Assembly (NCBI GenBank): GCA_015057025.1
Contig: SVFD01000006.1
Coordinates: forward strand, 1 to 64,000
DNA: 64,000 nt
Direction of reading: 5' to 3'
From: Lachnospiraceae bacterium
GTDB lineage: Bacteria; Bacillota; Clostridia; Lachnospirales; Lachnospiraceae
Under the pieces are notes generated by a model, which saw only the letters and a program-made list of their open reading frames with translations, was not told the DNA's origin and made no database searches. A program made the position numbers and the translations under genes. Below, piece after piece: positions 17,925-25,784 of this stretch (the first letter of the stretch is position 1; every line of letters starts with the position of its first letter).

Positions 17925-18501
17925 TATCTGAGTCATATTCATCACCAAATTGAAGACCTTCCTGGCGTTCCTCATATGCGTCAGCCTGATTTTCCTGCAG
18001 CTCTTCTTTGATGTCCTCTTCTTCCTCTTCAGGGATAGGATTTGCCGGCGGTTCCTCCGAAGTATCTTCATCATCAGGGTTAGAAGGCGTAGAAGACTGC
18101 TGTTGTTGCTGTAATTGCTCTAACAGTTTGTCAATCTCTTCTTTAAGCTGCTGGGCAGGTTCGCTGTGTCCATCGCCTTCTTCTGTGGCGCATCCATCCT
18201 CCAATAATATGTCTCTTGCTTCCATTAAAGTAGCAATACTGTTTTCCACATTTTCCGGTGCGGCAAAATCAGGCCCCATATTGTAAATCATAGCCAGTGC
18301 CAGATTGACGCGGATGGAGCATTCTTTAAAATGCGGCGGAAAGGCATCCAGGGCATTTTCATACTGTTCAATAGCACCTACGTAATCAAATCTTTCGTAT
18401 AAACGGTTTCCCTTGTTGTAATAAAATATATATCGTAAAAAAAGAAAGCCGAAAATCGTAATCAGTACTATGAATATTGCTGCCAAAATTTTTCTTTTCA
18501 T
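17896..18501 (-). CDS. TPR-like membrane-anchored protein, last gene of MoxR/VWA operon
   Basis: 201 residues: one N-terminal membrane helix (about 5-27), a tetratricopeptide-like segment (NRLYERFDYVGAIEQYENALDAFP and following helices), a Gln run, then a very acidic Glu/Asp-rich tail with Pro. The place at the end of a MoxR-DUF58-VWA-VWA operon and the TPR unit resemble BatC of Bacteroides-type clusters. Its function is not known. Its last 29 bases overlap the HD-GYP gene on the other strand, so the two transcripts run into each other and no terminator is visible between them. Confidence 0.7.
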   Translation of the reverse strand: MKRKILAAIFIVLITIFGFLFLRYIFYYNKGNRLYERFDYVGAIEQYENALDAFPPHFKECSIRVNLALAMIYNMGPDFAAPENVENSIATLMEARDILLEDGCATEEGDGHSEPAQQLKEEIDKLLEQLQQQQQSSTPSNPDDEDTSEEPPANPIPEEEEEDIKEELQENQADAYEERQEGLQFGDEYDSDINFGDYGIW

Positions 18502-18519
18502 AGCTATTGTGTTCCTTTT

Positions 18520-19476
18520 CTAAAAGTTAATCTTCCTTTTGTAATAAACAAAATCTATCGCAAGCAGAGGAATCAGCGGAATCAAAATGAAATAAAATGT
18601 GTCGGAATATCCCACTGTAGAGGTTTTTTCATCACTGGTGTCCATCTGTGCAATCTGTTTTTGTACGGTTGTAAGGACAGAATCTATTTCAGATTGTTTT
18701 GTCATATGGACGTATTCAATACCCATATCAGAAGCGATGTTCTGCAAATTTTCTTCATCAATTTCAGAAATTGCTGTTCTTCTGTTGAAATCACTGTCGT
18801 AATAATAAAGCTTTTCGGGAGAGCCTTCTTCACCTGCGTATGCATGAGCATGCATGGGGCCGCCTTCTTCCGTGCCGTAACCTAATACGGCACCGCCGTC
18901 AATATAATCCTTTAGGCCGGGATATGAGCCCATATCATTACCGTTGGTAATTTCTCCGTCGCTGATAAAGAAAACAATCTGTAAATGTTCATTCTCTCTA
19001 TTGAGATAATCATTTAAAAATGTTAAAACGTCATCAAATTCCGTTCCCTTAGCATAAAGGGTTGTTTGTCCTTTTAAAGACTGTAGTGCCTGAACGACAT
19101 TAATACTGTCAATGGTATAAGGTAACAGGCTGTTTACCTTATTTCCGAAAGAGACTACGGAAAAAGAAGAACCGGGAAGCTGTTCCATAATATATTCGCA
19201 GTCTTTCTTAACCGCTTCCATTCGTGTTGTACCATCTTCGTCATAATCTTCAGCCAACATACTTATGGTATTGTCTACTACAAAAAGAACATCCACGTTT
19301 TTTTGTATCGTACTTACTTCAGAGTTTGGAATCATAATTCGTAAGTTTATGATAAAGAGAAGTATGATAATAAAAATTTGGCGAATGTAATTAAAAGTTC
19401 CTTTTCGTTTAAAAATAAGAAGGACAATGCAAAGGATTACCATAAGCCAAATAGGGATAATGGGATTTACAATCAT
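18520..19476 (-). CDS. VWA-domain membrane protein (second of two)
   Basis: 318 residues with membrane helices near the N-terminus (two, within about 5-55) and one at the C-terminus (about 290-312). The VWA domain starts VDVLFVVDNTISML; the MIDAS motif reads D-N-T-I-S rather than D-x-S-x-S, so metal binding may be altered but is not excluded. I chose the ATG at 19476 because it overlaps the previous stop as ATGA; an upstream in-frame ATG would overlap 42 bp more. BatB-like position. Confidence 0.8.
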   Translation of the reverse strand: MIVNPIIPIWLMVILCIVLLIFKRKGTFNYIRQIFIIILLFIINLRIMIPNSEVSTIQKNVDVLFVVDNTISMLAEDYDEDGTTRMEAVKKDCEYIMEQLPGSSFSVVSFGNKVNSLLPYTIDSINVVQALQSLKGQTTLYAKGTEFDDVLTFLNDYLNRENEHLQIVFFISDGEITNGNDMGSYPGLKDYIDGGAVLGYGTEEGGPMHAHAYAGEEGSPEKLYYYDSDFNRRTAISEIDEENLQNIASDMGIEYVHMTKQSEIDSVLTTVQKQIAQMDTSDEKTSTVGYSDTFYFILIPLIPLLAIDFVYYKRKINF

Positions 19477-20465
19477 AATCTGACCTTTCTGCTGAATATA
19501 AAATACAGGCTCATACAAATAAGCATGCAGATAAAGAATACTTGCGGCTTATCTGTAATAATCGTTTTAATGTCTTCCATACTGGATGTATCCGTAAGTC
19601 GAATATCATCCGTTAATTTATCAAATACTTTATCGGAAGTTACTTCGTAGAAGCCTCCTCCGGTGCTTATCATTGCGTTACGAAAAGTTTCTCGGTCGGT
19701 AATATCCTCGGGAGTAACGGCAAATACTTTTACATCGTTTTGAAGGCAAAGTGCAGCTGCTTCTTCAACGGTTACAAGAGGTTCGCCATTTAATTCATTA
19801 TCTGTGGTAAAAATGATTAAACGGCTTCTTTCATCATTTTCTTCCAAGTCAGGGAAGTTGTAAAGGCAGGAAGCCAAACCATCACCAATCAATGAACTTC
19901 CAAATTCAATTAAAGTTCCTTCGTATTTATACTGATATAAGTCATAATGCTCGAAATTTAATTTGCCGTCGATACTGTATTCGAAAGCTGTTTCCAGCTT
20001 CTCTAAGGTATCCAGGACATATTCGTAATCGGAGGTTAGAGGTACCAGAAGAACGGATTGACCGTTAAAAATGGTAATACCAAAACGCTCACCATCTAAT
20101 TCTTCAACAATACCTTTTAATTCATTACAAATATCTAAATTTAATTCATCTACGGAATCGGAAATGTCCATACAAATAAAAATATCCCGGTTGTGAAGAT
20201 TTGTTTGAATCACATCAATTTTGACGGGGCGAGCCAACATAATAATGCCGAATAAAAGGCTGAGCCATAAGAAAATCAGAGATAAAATACTGAAGCATTT
20301 ATATTGTCTCATCAGTTTTTTATATAAAGGAGTTTCTTCGACAAAATTTGTATTGGCGACTTTTCTACCCTTATGAAATACATCTTTTCTTTTTAAGGTA
20401 AAAAAAGTTAAAACAATGGCAATGGGGATTCCGATAAACAGTACTTGAGGATACATTAATTCCAT
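19473..20465 (-). CDS. VWA-domain membrane protein (first of two)
   Basis: 330 residues. Two N-terminal membrane helices (about 6-24 and 58-80) with a charged loop, a VWA domain with an intact MIDAS, ICMDISDSVDE, and a C-terminal helix (about 308-326). BatA-like. Probably forms a membrane complex with the second VWA protein and is remodelled by the MoxR ATPase. It overlaps the upstream gene by 10 bp and the downstream gene by 4 bp, so expression is coupled. Confidence 0.82.
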   Translation of the reverse strand: MELMYPQVLFIGIPIAIVLTFFTLKRKDVFHKGRKVANTNFVEETPLYKKLMRQYKCFSILSLIFLWLSLLFGIIMLARPVKIDVIQTNLHNRDIFICMDISDSVDELNLDICNELKGIVEELDGERFGITIFNGQSVLLVPLTSDYEYVLDTLEKLETAFEYSIDGKLNFEHYDLYQYKYEGTLIEFGSSLIGDGLASCLYNFPDLEENDERSRLIIFTTDNELNGEPLVTVEEAAALCLQNDVKVFAVTPEDITDRETFRNAMISTGGGFYEVTSDKVFDKLTDDIRLTDTSSMEDIKTIITDKPQVFFICMLICMSLYFIFSRKVRL

Positions 20466-20917
20466 TCTGCTATTACCGTCCTTGCTTTATTAATCAATTT
20501 GTACACATCTGCATCTGCGTCAACAGCAAATTCAGGGATATAACACTGTGAAATGAGTTCATACAGTTTGGGAAGCTTTGCGGCATGAATTTCCATTAAA
20601 GTGTAATTCTGCACGCGAATGCCCGTGGCATCATATACAAAATTTCTTACTGTCTTACTGAGAGCCTGTAATGCTTGTCTGTCAGAGCATTTACCCTCTC
20701 TGCATTTTTTTTCAAGATCATTTAAGATGCCAATATATTTTTGTTTTAAAACAGTAATATTCTGCGGTGATATTGGTTTGGGTTTCGGCACAGGTTTCTT
20801 CTTTTTGAATTTAGGAAGAAAGAGAATAAGAAGTGTGCCGGCAAGCCCAACGACGATTAATAAAATCACCGGAAAATAAGTAAAATATTTCTGTAACTCA
20901 ACGGTTATTGCTTGCAT
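20456..20917 (-). CDS. single-span protein of the MoxR/VWA operon (DUF4381-like position)
   Basis: 153 residues: one membrane helix (about 14-33), a Lys/Pro-rich stretch (KKKKPVPKPKP) and a helical cytoplasmic domain with a CREGKC motif. I do not recognise a motif firmly; in related operons this slot between DUF58 and the VWA proteins holds a DUF4381 protein with the same layout. It overlaps both neighbours (20 bp and 10 bp). Confidence 0.6.
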   Translation of the reverse strand: MQAITVELQKYFTYFPVILLIVVGLAGTLLILFLPKFKKKKPVPKPKPISPQNITVLKQKYIGILNDLEKKCREGKCSDRQALQALSKTVRNFVYDATGIRVQNYTLMEIHAAKLPKLYELISQCYIPEFAVDADADVYKLINKARTVIAEWN

Positions 20918-21773
20918 ATTTATGCCTTTCTAATAATTCCATACTTTTATCTACAATTTGTTTCTCGCTGTCAATTTGGACACTTACAACCTGATTGCGA
21001 AGAAGCTTGTGTGAATTTTCGTTTGCAATTTGCTCGCGTATCTTCTTTTCAGCGTCTATAAGCTTTTTGTTCTTGGCAATAAAATCAGACACATAGATAG
21101 ACTTGTCTATGTCAAAGGATTGTGAACCGGTCAGGGTTGCATCTGCAATATTGACAAAAAGCAAATCATGCTGGACACATAATTTCTTTAAGGTGCTATC
21201 GCTGATATCATGAATGCCGCCGTTGTCCGTAATGACAAAAATAATCATTTTTTTGGATACATATTTAATGATATATTCCAAGGATTTATTTAGATCACTG
21301 TCATAACCCGTAAAATCTTCTTTTTCATATGAAGTAAGAATGTGTTCCAAATGATTCAAACCGCGTCTGAGGGGAAAATATTGAATCATGCCGCCGCGAT
21401 TGTAAACGGCCCCCACGTTATCTCCGTTTTGGGTTGCAAGATAAGCAAGGGTTCCGCCGGTGTACAGAGCTACATTCTTTTTGCATTCTTTTGTATTGGT
21501 ATCAGCGGTAAAACTGCGGCCTGTATCAAAAACCAACAAAACATTGTGCTTTTTTTCGGCAATATATTGTTTTATCAAAAGGTTTTTATTTCTTGCAGAA
21601 GCCTTCCAGTCAATGTCCCTGATATTATCGCCGGGAATGTATTCCCGTAAATTCTCGAAATCCAAGCCGTTACCGGTATAAATGGATTTGTAAGAACCGT
21701 CAAAGATATTACTGGTTTTTTTCTTGGCATAAACGCTGACTTTTGCCTGAATTTTGATAATATGTTTCATCAT
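20898..21773 (-). CDS. DUF58 domain protein
   Basis: 291 residues, no membrane segment. The DUF58 signature is clear: LREYIPGDNIRDIDWKASAR followed by LLIKQYIAEKKHNVLLVFDTG, which begins a VWA-like fold. DUF58 proteins are constant partners of MoxR ATPases; the biochemical role is unsettled. The start codon overlaps the stop of the MoxR gene as ATGA. Confidence 0.88.
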   Translation of the reverse strand: MMKHIIKIQAKVSVYAKKKTSNIFDGSYKSIYTGNGLDFENLREYIPGDNIRDIDWKASARNKNLLIKQYIAEKKHNVLLVFDTGRSFTADTNTKECKKNVALYTGGTLAYLATQNGDNVGAVYNRGGMIQYFPLRRGLNHLEHILTSYEKEDFTGYDSDLNKSLEYIIKYVSKKMIIFVITDNGGIHDISDSTLKKLCVQHDLLFVNIADATLTGSQSFDIDKSIYVSDFIAKNKKLIDAEKKIREQIANENSHKLLRNQVVSVQIDSEKQIVDKSMELLERHKYASNNR

Positions 21774-22771
21774 GGTGTGGGAATTGCTCCTAAAATCTGG
21801 TTAATAATTTTTTCGGAAATAATATTATCTGCAACAGCAGCGTAGTTAAGGGTAATACGATGTCTTAATACGCTGTAAATCATTTTCTTAACGTCTTCGG
21901 GAATGACAAAGTCTCTTCCGTTTAAAAGGGCGATTGCCTTGGAAACTTCCATCAATGCAATGGCACCACGGGTACTGGAACCTAAGGTGATGTACTGTGC
22001 AAGCTGGGGCCCTATATAAGCGGCAGGCTTTCTTGTAGCATCAATGATTTTGATAATGTACTGCTTAATGGCATCGTCAATATAAACACGCTTGGTAAGA
22101 TTCTGAACAAAAACAATATCCTCTATGGTAGCAACAGATTGTCCGGATGAGAAAACATCCTGTTCAATACGGTTTAAAATTTCGAATTCTTCGTTGGTAT
22201 TGGGATAGAATAATCTTTCTTTTATTAAGAATCTGTCCAATTGTGCTTCCGCAAGCAGATAGGTACCTTCCTGTTCGATAGGGTTCTGGGTTGCAATTAC
22301 GGTAAAGACTTCAGGCATTTCGAAACGCTCACCGCCGATGGTCACCTGACGCTCCTGCATTACTTCCAACATGGCACTCTGTGTTTTTGCACTGGAACGG
22401 TTAATTTCATCCAATAATAAGAAGTTGGCACAAACAGGACCGAGCTTGGTCTCAAATTTATTGGTGGAATAGTTAAAAATCTGGCTACCGATAATATCAC
22501 TGGGTAAAAGGTCCGGTGTACACTGCACACGGGAAAAAGTTCCGTCTACGGCCTCGGTCATAATTTTAGCCGCTGTAGTTTTGGCAAGACCCGGTACGGA
22601 CTCTACCAAAATGTGACCGTTACACATAAGTGTAACCAGAAGTGAGGTGCCAAGCTGCACCTGACCTACCATTTTGGAATAGTAGTAATTACTGATGTTC
22701 TGCAGAATTTTGTCCGCTTTTTGCATTTCCTCTTGACTGATTCTTGTGTAATTGTCCATAGTATTCTCCAT
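21770..22771 (-). CDS. MoxR-family AAA+ ATPase
   Basis: 333 residues, first gene of the minus-strand operon 22771-17896. Walker A is ESVPGLAKTTAAK, Walker B FLLLDEINRSSAKTQ, followed by the sensor 1 TQNPIEQEGTYLLAEAQLDRF typical of MoxR, and a C-terminal lid with VLRHRITL. Works as a chaperone-like ring that remodels VWA-domain partners, here the two membrane VWA proteins. A TATACT box lies close upstream on this strand but no good -35 was found. Confidence 0.93.
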   Translation of the reverse strand: MENTMDNYTRISQEEMQKADKILQNISNYYYSKMVGQVQLGTSLLVTLMCNGHILVESVPGLAKTTAAKIMTEAVDGTFSRVQCTPDLLPSDIIGSQIFNYSTNKFETKLGPVCANFLLLDEINRSSAKTQSAMLEVMQERQVTIGGERFEMPEVFTVIATQNPIEQEGTYLLAEAQLDRFLIKERLFYPNTNEEFEILNRIEQDVFSSGQSVATIEDIVFVQNLTKRVYIDDAIKQYIIKIIDATRKPAAYIGPQLAQYITLGSSTRGAIALMEVSKAIALLNGRDFVIPEDVKKMIYSVLRHRITLNYAAVADNIISEKIINQILGAIPTP

Positions 22772-22872
22772 TCTAAAGTCAGTATAAATATTCGCTTGGT
22801 TGCAAGCTTTTTTAAAATATTTTCTAAATGATTCTATTTATAAGACAGAGTATAAAACAAAAAGAGAAAAAA

Positions 22873-22897
22873 AGAAAGTATTTTTTTAATACTTTCT
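22873..22897. promoter_or_regulatory. AT-rich palindrome between divergent genes
   Basis: AGAAAGTATT-TTTTT-AATACTTTCT, perfect 10-bp arms, just before the -35 of the iron-box promoter and about 100 bp ahead of the MoxR gene. May be an operator or a weak bidirectional terminator. Confidence 0.35.
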
Positions 22898-22909
22898 AAA
22901 AAAGTTATA

Positions 22910-22938
22910 TTGACATCATAAAAAAACAGGAATATACT
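22910..22938 (+). promoter_or_regulatory. strong promoter of the 23020 gene
   Basis: TTGACA (22910-22915), 17 bp, TATACT (22933-22938): one mismatch to the sigma-A consensus. Confidence 0.8.
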
Positions 22939-22945
22939 GGATTTG

Positions 22946-22961
22946 GTTAGCGAAAGCTAAC
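22946..22961. promoter_or_regulatory. DtxR-type operator, copy 4
   Basis: GTTAG-CGAAAG-CTAAC, eight bases after the -10, that is at the transcription start. Same arms and spacing as the three copies before feoA, 8.4 kb away. Confidence 0.75.
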
Positions 22962-23019
22962 TGAATATTTAGTGCAATATATGGATGAAAATATGTAATA
23001 AGAAGGATAAGATAAGAGA

Positions 23020-23337
23020 ATGGAAAACATTATTATTATCGGAATATTGATTGCGGCAATCATTATCGGTGTGATATATACCGTGAAGCATTTTAAGGGA
23101 GAAAGCAGCTGTTGCGGAGGCGGTTCATCCGTAAAAGCGAAGAAAAAGAAATTAAAAAATGTCATCGCCCGTAAAACCATTACGATTGAAGGGATGACCT
23201 GTGACCATTGCAAGAATCGTGTAGAGAGAGTTTTAAATCAAATGGACGGAGTTGCAGGCAAGGTAAATTTGAGTAAGAAGCAGGCGATTTGTTTATGTGC
23301 AGCTTGCGCAGCAAAAAGTGTCACTTATGTTATGTGA
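23020..23337 (+). CDS. membrane-anchored heavy-metal-associated protein, shortened HMA domain
   Basis: 105 residues: membrane helix (about 4-22), a Cys/Gly cluster SSCCGGGSS (about 29-37), a Lys-rich linker and an HMA domain with the metal motif GMTCDHCKNRVE. The first half resembles the FeoB-associated small proteins. The HMA part stops early: after KVNLSKKQAI it continues as CLCAACAAKSVTYVM instead of the usual second strand-helix-strand, so the domain is cut short by roughly 20-25 residues, perhaps by a frameshift. Controlled by a strong promoter with an iron-box operator at its start, so probably made under low iron. Could bind Cu or Fe. Confidence 0.75.
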   Translation: MENIIIIGILIAAIIIGVIYTVKHFKGESSCCGGGSSVKAKKKKLKNVIARKTITIEGMTCDHCKNRVERVLNQMDGVAGKVNLSKKQAICLCAACAAKSVTYVM

Positions 23338-23403
23338 TATTGCAAGATAAATGCGACATTGATAAAATGAAATCGTAAATTTACAAAACAAAGAGGATGT
23401 CCT

Positions 23404-23853
23404 ATGAAATATAAAATTGAGCAGATAAAACAGGGTGATGACGAACTGATCCTCAGATATCAGAATCTAAATCAAGAAGTGGAGCATATCATGAATTTTA
23501 TGAGTTTCTCGGAAAAGAAACTCGTTGGAACCAAAAACGGATATCAAATCGTGGTAGATGTGAAGCAGATTCTTTATATCGAAAGTGTTGACCGAAAGAC
23601 GTTTGTTTATTTGGAAGATGATGTTGTGCGGGTGGAATACACGCTTACCCAGCTTGAAAGGATGTTGAATTCCCTTCGATTTTTCCGATGCAGTAAATCA
23701 ATGATAATGAACATTGATAAGGTAAAAGTGTTGGATAGTCTGGCATCAAATCGCATAGATGCCACGATGTGTAACGGTGAGCATATTATCATTTCACGAA
23801 CCTATGCTTCCGAGTTTCGCAGAAGATTGAAAGGAGAGGCTTTTGATGAGTAA
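23404..23853 (+). CDS. LytTR DNA-binding regulator
   Basis: 149 residues, a stand-alone LytTR domain (about 45-145) after a short N-terminal part. Recognisable: VDVKQILYIESVDRKTFVYLEDD, then LTQLERML and FFRCSKSMIMNIDKVK, ending ISRTYASEFRRRL. No receiver domain. Pairs of such short LytTR regulators with a DUF3021 membrane protein, as here, are frequent in Firmicutes; the membrane protein is thought to control the regulator. The genes overlap by 8 bp. Confidence 0.88.
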   Translation: MKYKIEQIKQGDDELILRYQNLNQEVEHIMNFMSFSEKKLVGTKNGYQIVVDVKQILYIESVDRKTFVYLEDDVVRVEYTLTQLERMLNSLRFFRCSKSMIMNIDKVKVLDSLASNRIDATMCNGEHIIISRTYASEFRRRLKGEAFDE

Positions 23854-24310
23854 GAAAATAAAATACCTATTTGAATGTTATCTGACCAAAAAAATCGGAG
23901 TCGAAATCAAGTGCTGTTTGATGTTCTTTTTAATCCTTTGTTTTTATTGCATTTACAGATGGATTACCAACTTCAACCAGGCAAGTATTTTACATATGTT
24001 GGAAATGGTTCTTTTAGCCTATTTGATTGGTTGGATACAGAATCTGTTGCATTATGATTTTGATGAAGTCGATGCTTTGAGACTTAGGGAATGGGTATCG
24101 GTAATTCTCAGTTCGTTGGTGTATGCCGTTGCAGGTCATTTCGGCGGTTGGTTCGAGGGCAATATAGTTGTTTGCATTTGCTTTGGCTTATATATGGTGT
24201 GCGCGTATTTGTGTTCTTACCTAATTTATAAAATCAAGCGGACCATTGATGCAAAGCATTTAAACGAAGACTTGCAGCGGTTCCAAAATCGGTTAAAAGA
24301 TGAAGTGTAG
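23846..24310 (+). CDS. DUF3021 four-helix membrane protein
   Basis: 154 residues with four hydrophobic helices (about 25-42, 52-70, 86-104, 108-130) and charged ends, the DUF3021 layout. Coupled to the LytTR gene by an 8-bp overlap; an upstream TTG is rejected in favour of ATG 23846, which follows AAGGAGAGG. Probable membrane partner holding or sensing for the regulator. Confidence 0.75.
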   Translation: MSKKIKYLFECYLTKKIGVEIKCCLMFFLILCFYCIYRWITNFNQASILHMLEMVLLAYLIGWIQNLLHYDFDEVDALRLREWVSVILSSLVYAVAGHFGGWFEGNIVVCICFGLYMVCAYLCSYLIYKIKRTIDAKHLNEDLQRFQNRLKDEV

Positions 24311-24331
24311 TCATTGAAAGGCGGATAAAAT

Positions 24332-25000
24332 ATGAAATGTGAAAATGTAAATTCTAAATTATTGTTGTATGGAGCCTTCGGGCATTTGTTATGCTGGCTT
24401 GGCGGCGATTTGTTGTTGTATTTTTTGCCGAATGGCAGATTGGATGTAATGGGGTTATTCGATTATGAAAAAACTGCGACTATGTTGCAGGGAGCATCGT
24501 CTTTACAGTTCACAATTTCCGGCATAGTTGGTGTAATTGCCATGATGCTTATTATGCCCGGATATTTTCAAATTGCGAATATTCTAAAAGCTGAGGCCGG
24601 TAAATCTGCCCGCGTGGTGCAGATTGGTACAGCGCTTACCTGTGTGGCAGGTGCGGTAATGCATTTTACCTGTACAAGCATGTTGTGGCACTTTGTAAAA
24701 GCAGGGGCAACAGAGCAGGCGCACGAAATTATGTTGTCTTACTTCTTTGAAACATCCGTAACATCCGCAATGTGCAATATCGGTGTATTTATGGTGTGTG
24801 TGACGCTTTTCGTTGCGGTTATCCGAAAGAAAACCTGTTTTCCGAAATGGGGCTGCCTAATTAATACGATACCTTTTACAATGGTGGCAGCTATTATTTT
24901 TGCAGGAATGGGTGCAATGAATGTGGGCAGCAGTATGATGTTTTTCGGGCTGTATTTTATGATGAGAAAATATGGTAAGCAAGTTGTAAGTGAAGCGTAA
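24332..25000 (+). CDS. six-helix membrane protein of unknown function (DUF6796-like)
   Basis: 222 residues with about six membrane helices. It resembles proteins labelled DUF6796 in clostridia (ends in a helix with GMGAMNVGSSMMFFGLYFMMRKYG), but I hold this loosely. It lies 21 bp after the DUF3021 gene and before a terminator, so it is probably the effector gene of the LytTR unit. Confidence 0.55.
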   Translation: MKCENVNSKLLLYGAFGHLLCWLGGDLLLYFLPNGRLDVMGLFDYEKTATMLQGASSLQFTISGIVGVIAMMLIMPGYFQIANILKAEAGKSARVVQIGTALTCVAGAVMHFTCTSMLWHFVKAGATEQAHEIMLSYFFETSVTSAMCNIGVFMVCVTLFVAVIRKKTCFPKWGCLINTIPFTMVAAIIFAGMGAMNVGSSMMFFGLYFMMRKYGKQVVSEA

Positions 25001-25031
25001 GTACTTGCAATAGAGTGCCTAAAAGGGAAAT

Positions 25032-25067
25032 AAATTTAAAAGGATGTCGAATCCTTTTAAATTTTTC
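25032..25067 (+). terminator. terminator after LytTR operon
   Basis: AAATTTAAAAGGAT / ATCCTTTTAAATTT, 14-bp perfect stem, 5-base loop, TTTCTTG. Confidence 0.8.
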
Positions 25068-25096
25068 TTGTCACATAACATCTGTTATGTTAAAAT
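25068..25096 (+). promoter_or_regulatory. TetR gene promoter with operator in the spacer
   Basis: TTGTCA (25068-25073), 17 bp, TAAAAT (25091-25096). The spacer holds CATAACA-TC-TGTTATG (25074-25089), a perfect palindrome that fills it almost exactly: classic layout for a self-repressing TetR regulator. Confidence 0.75.
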
Positions 25097-25122
25097 GACT
25101 CTATCTTTGGAGAGTGATAACT

Positions 25123-25728
25123 ATGTACGAAGAAAACAGTGATGTAAAACAACGATTAATTACAATCGGAAGAAAAGAATTCCTTGAGCAGGGTTATGTG
25201 AAAGCGTCTATGAGAAATATCAGTGCGGCTGCTAATGTCACAACCGGTGCAATTTACTTTTTCTTTCATAACAAGGAAGATTTCTTTCGGGCAATATTGG
25301 ATGAGACCGCCACGGATTGGAAGAAGCATTTGCAGGATTATGCGGAAAGTGAAATCAACGGCAGTAAATCCAGCGCAGAGAACGACCGGGAACTGATTGC
25401 ATTTCTTTTTAATCATAAGGAAGAAGTAAGGATTCTTTTCGAAAAGTCGGAAGGTACTGTTTACGAAGGATACCGGGAAGAATTGTGTGAAATTCTGGAG
25501 AATGCTTTTATGGTGTTTTATAAGCGTTTCGGCGGTCGCGAGGAAGACGGCAACATTGTTAAAATCGTAGTTCGAATGAGACTGCAGGGGTATTACGAAT
25601 TGCTTCATGGAGATTATACAATGGAACAGGCAATAAAATATACGGAACTTCTGGCCTTTTATGGGGACAGCGGTTTTGCGGGAATGATGAAAAAATATAA
25701 TGAAATGCTTGGAAGCTCGGTCGGATAG
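25123..25728 (+). CDS. TetR-family regulator
   Basis: 201 residues. N-terminal helix-turn-helix: GRKEFLEQGYVKASMRNISAAANVTTGAIYFFFHNKEDFF is the TetR pattern (YFFFHNKEDL type). The remaining helical part binds an unknown ligand. The ATG at 25123 is eight bases after GGAGAG; a GTG at 25114 overlaps that site and is rejected. Regulates itself through the palindrome in its promoter and perhaps the hydrolase gene, where a half site TGTTATGT lies at 25761-25768. Confidence 0.9.
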   Translation: MYEENSDVKQRLITIGRKEFLEQGYVKASMRNISAAANVTTGAIYFFFHNKEDFFRAILDETATDWKKHLQDYAESEINGSKSSAENDRELIAFLFNHKEEVRILFEKSEGTVYEGYREELCEILENAFMVFYKRFGGREEDGNIVKIVVRMRLQGYYELLHGDYTMEQAIKYTELLAFYGDSGFAGMMKKYNEMLGSSVG

Positions 25729-25784
25729 ACTGGGCTTTTTAAATAACGAAAATCAATAAGTGTTATGTATAAGGAGGAAAGACT

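Noticed and set aside
17896-22771. naming the MoxR/VWA operon as Bacteroides aerotolerance (bat) genes
   Set aside because: Layout is similar, but this looks like a Firmicute and the link to oxygen tolerance is not shown by sequence, so gene symbols were left out.
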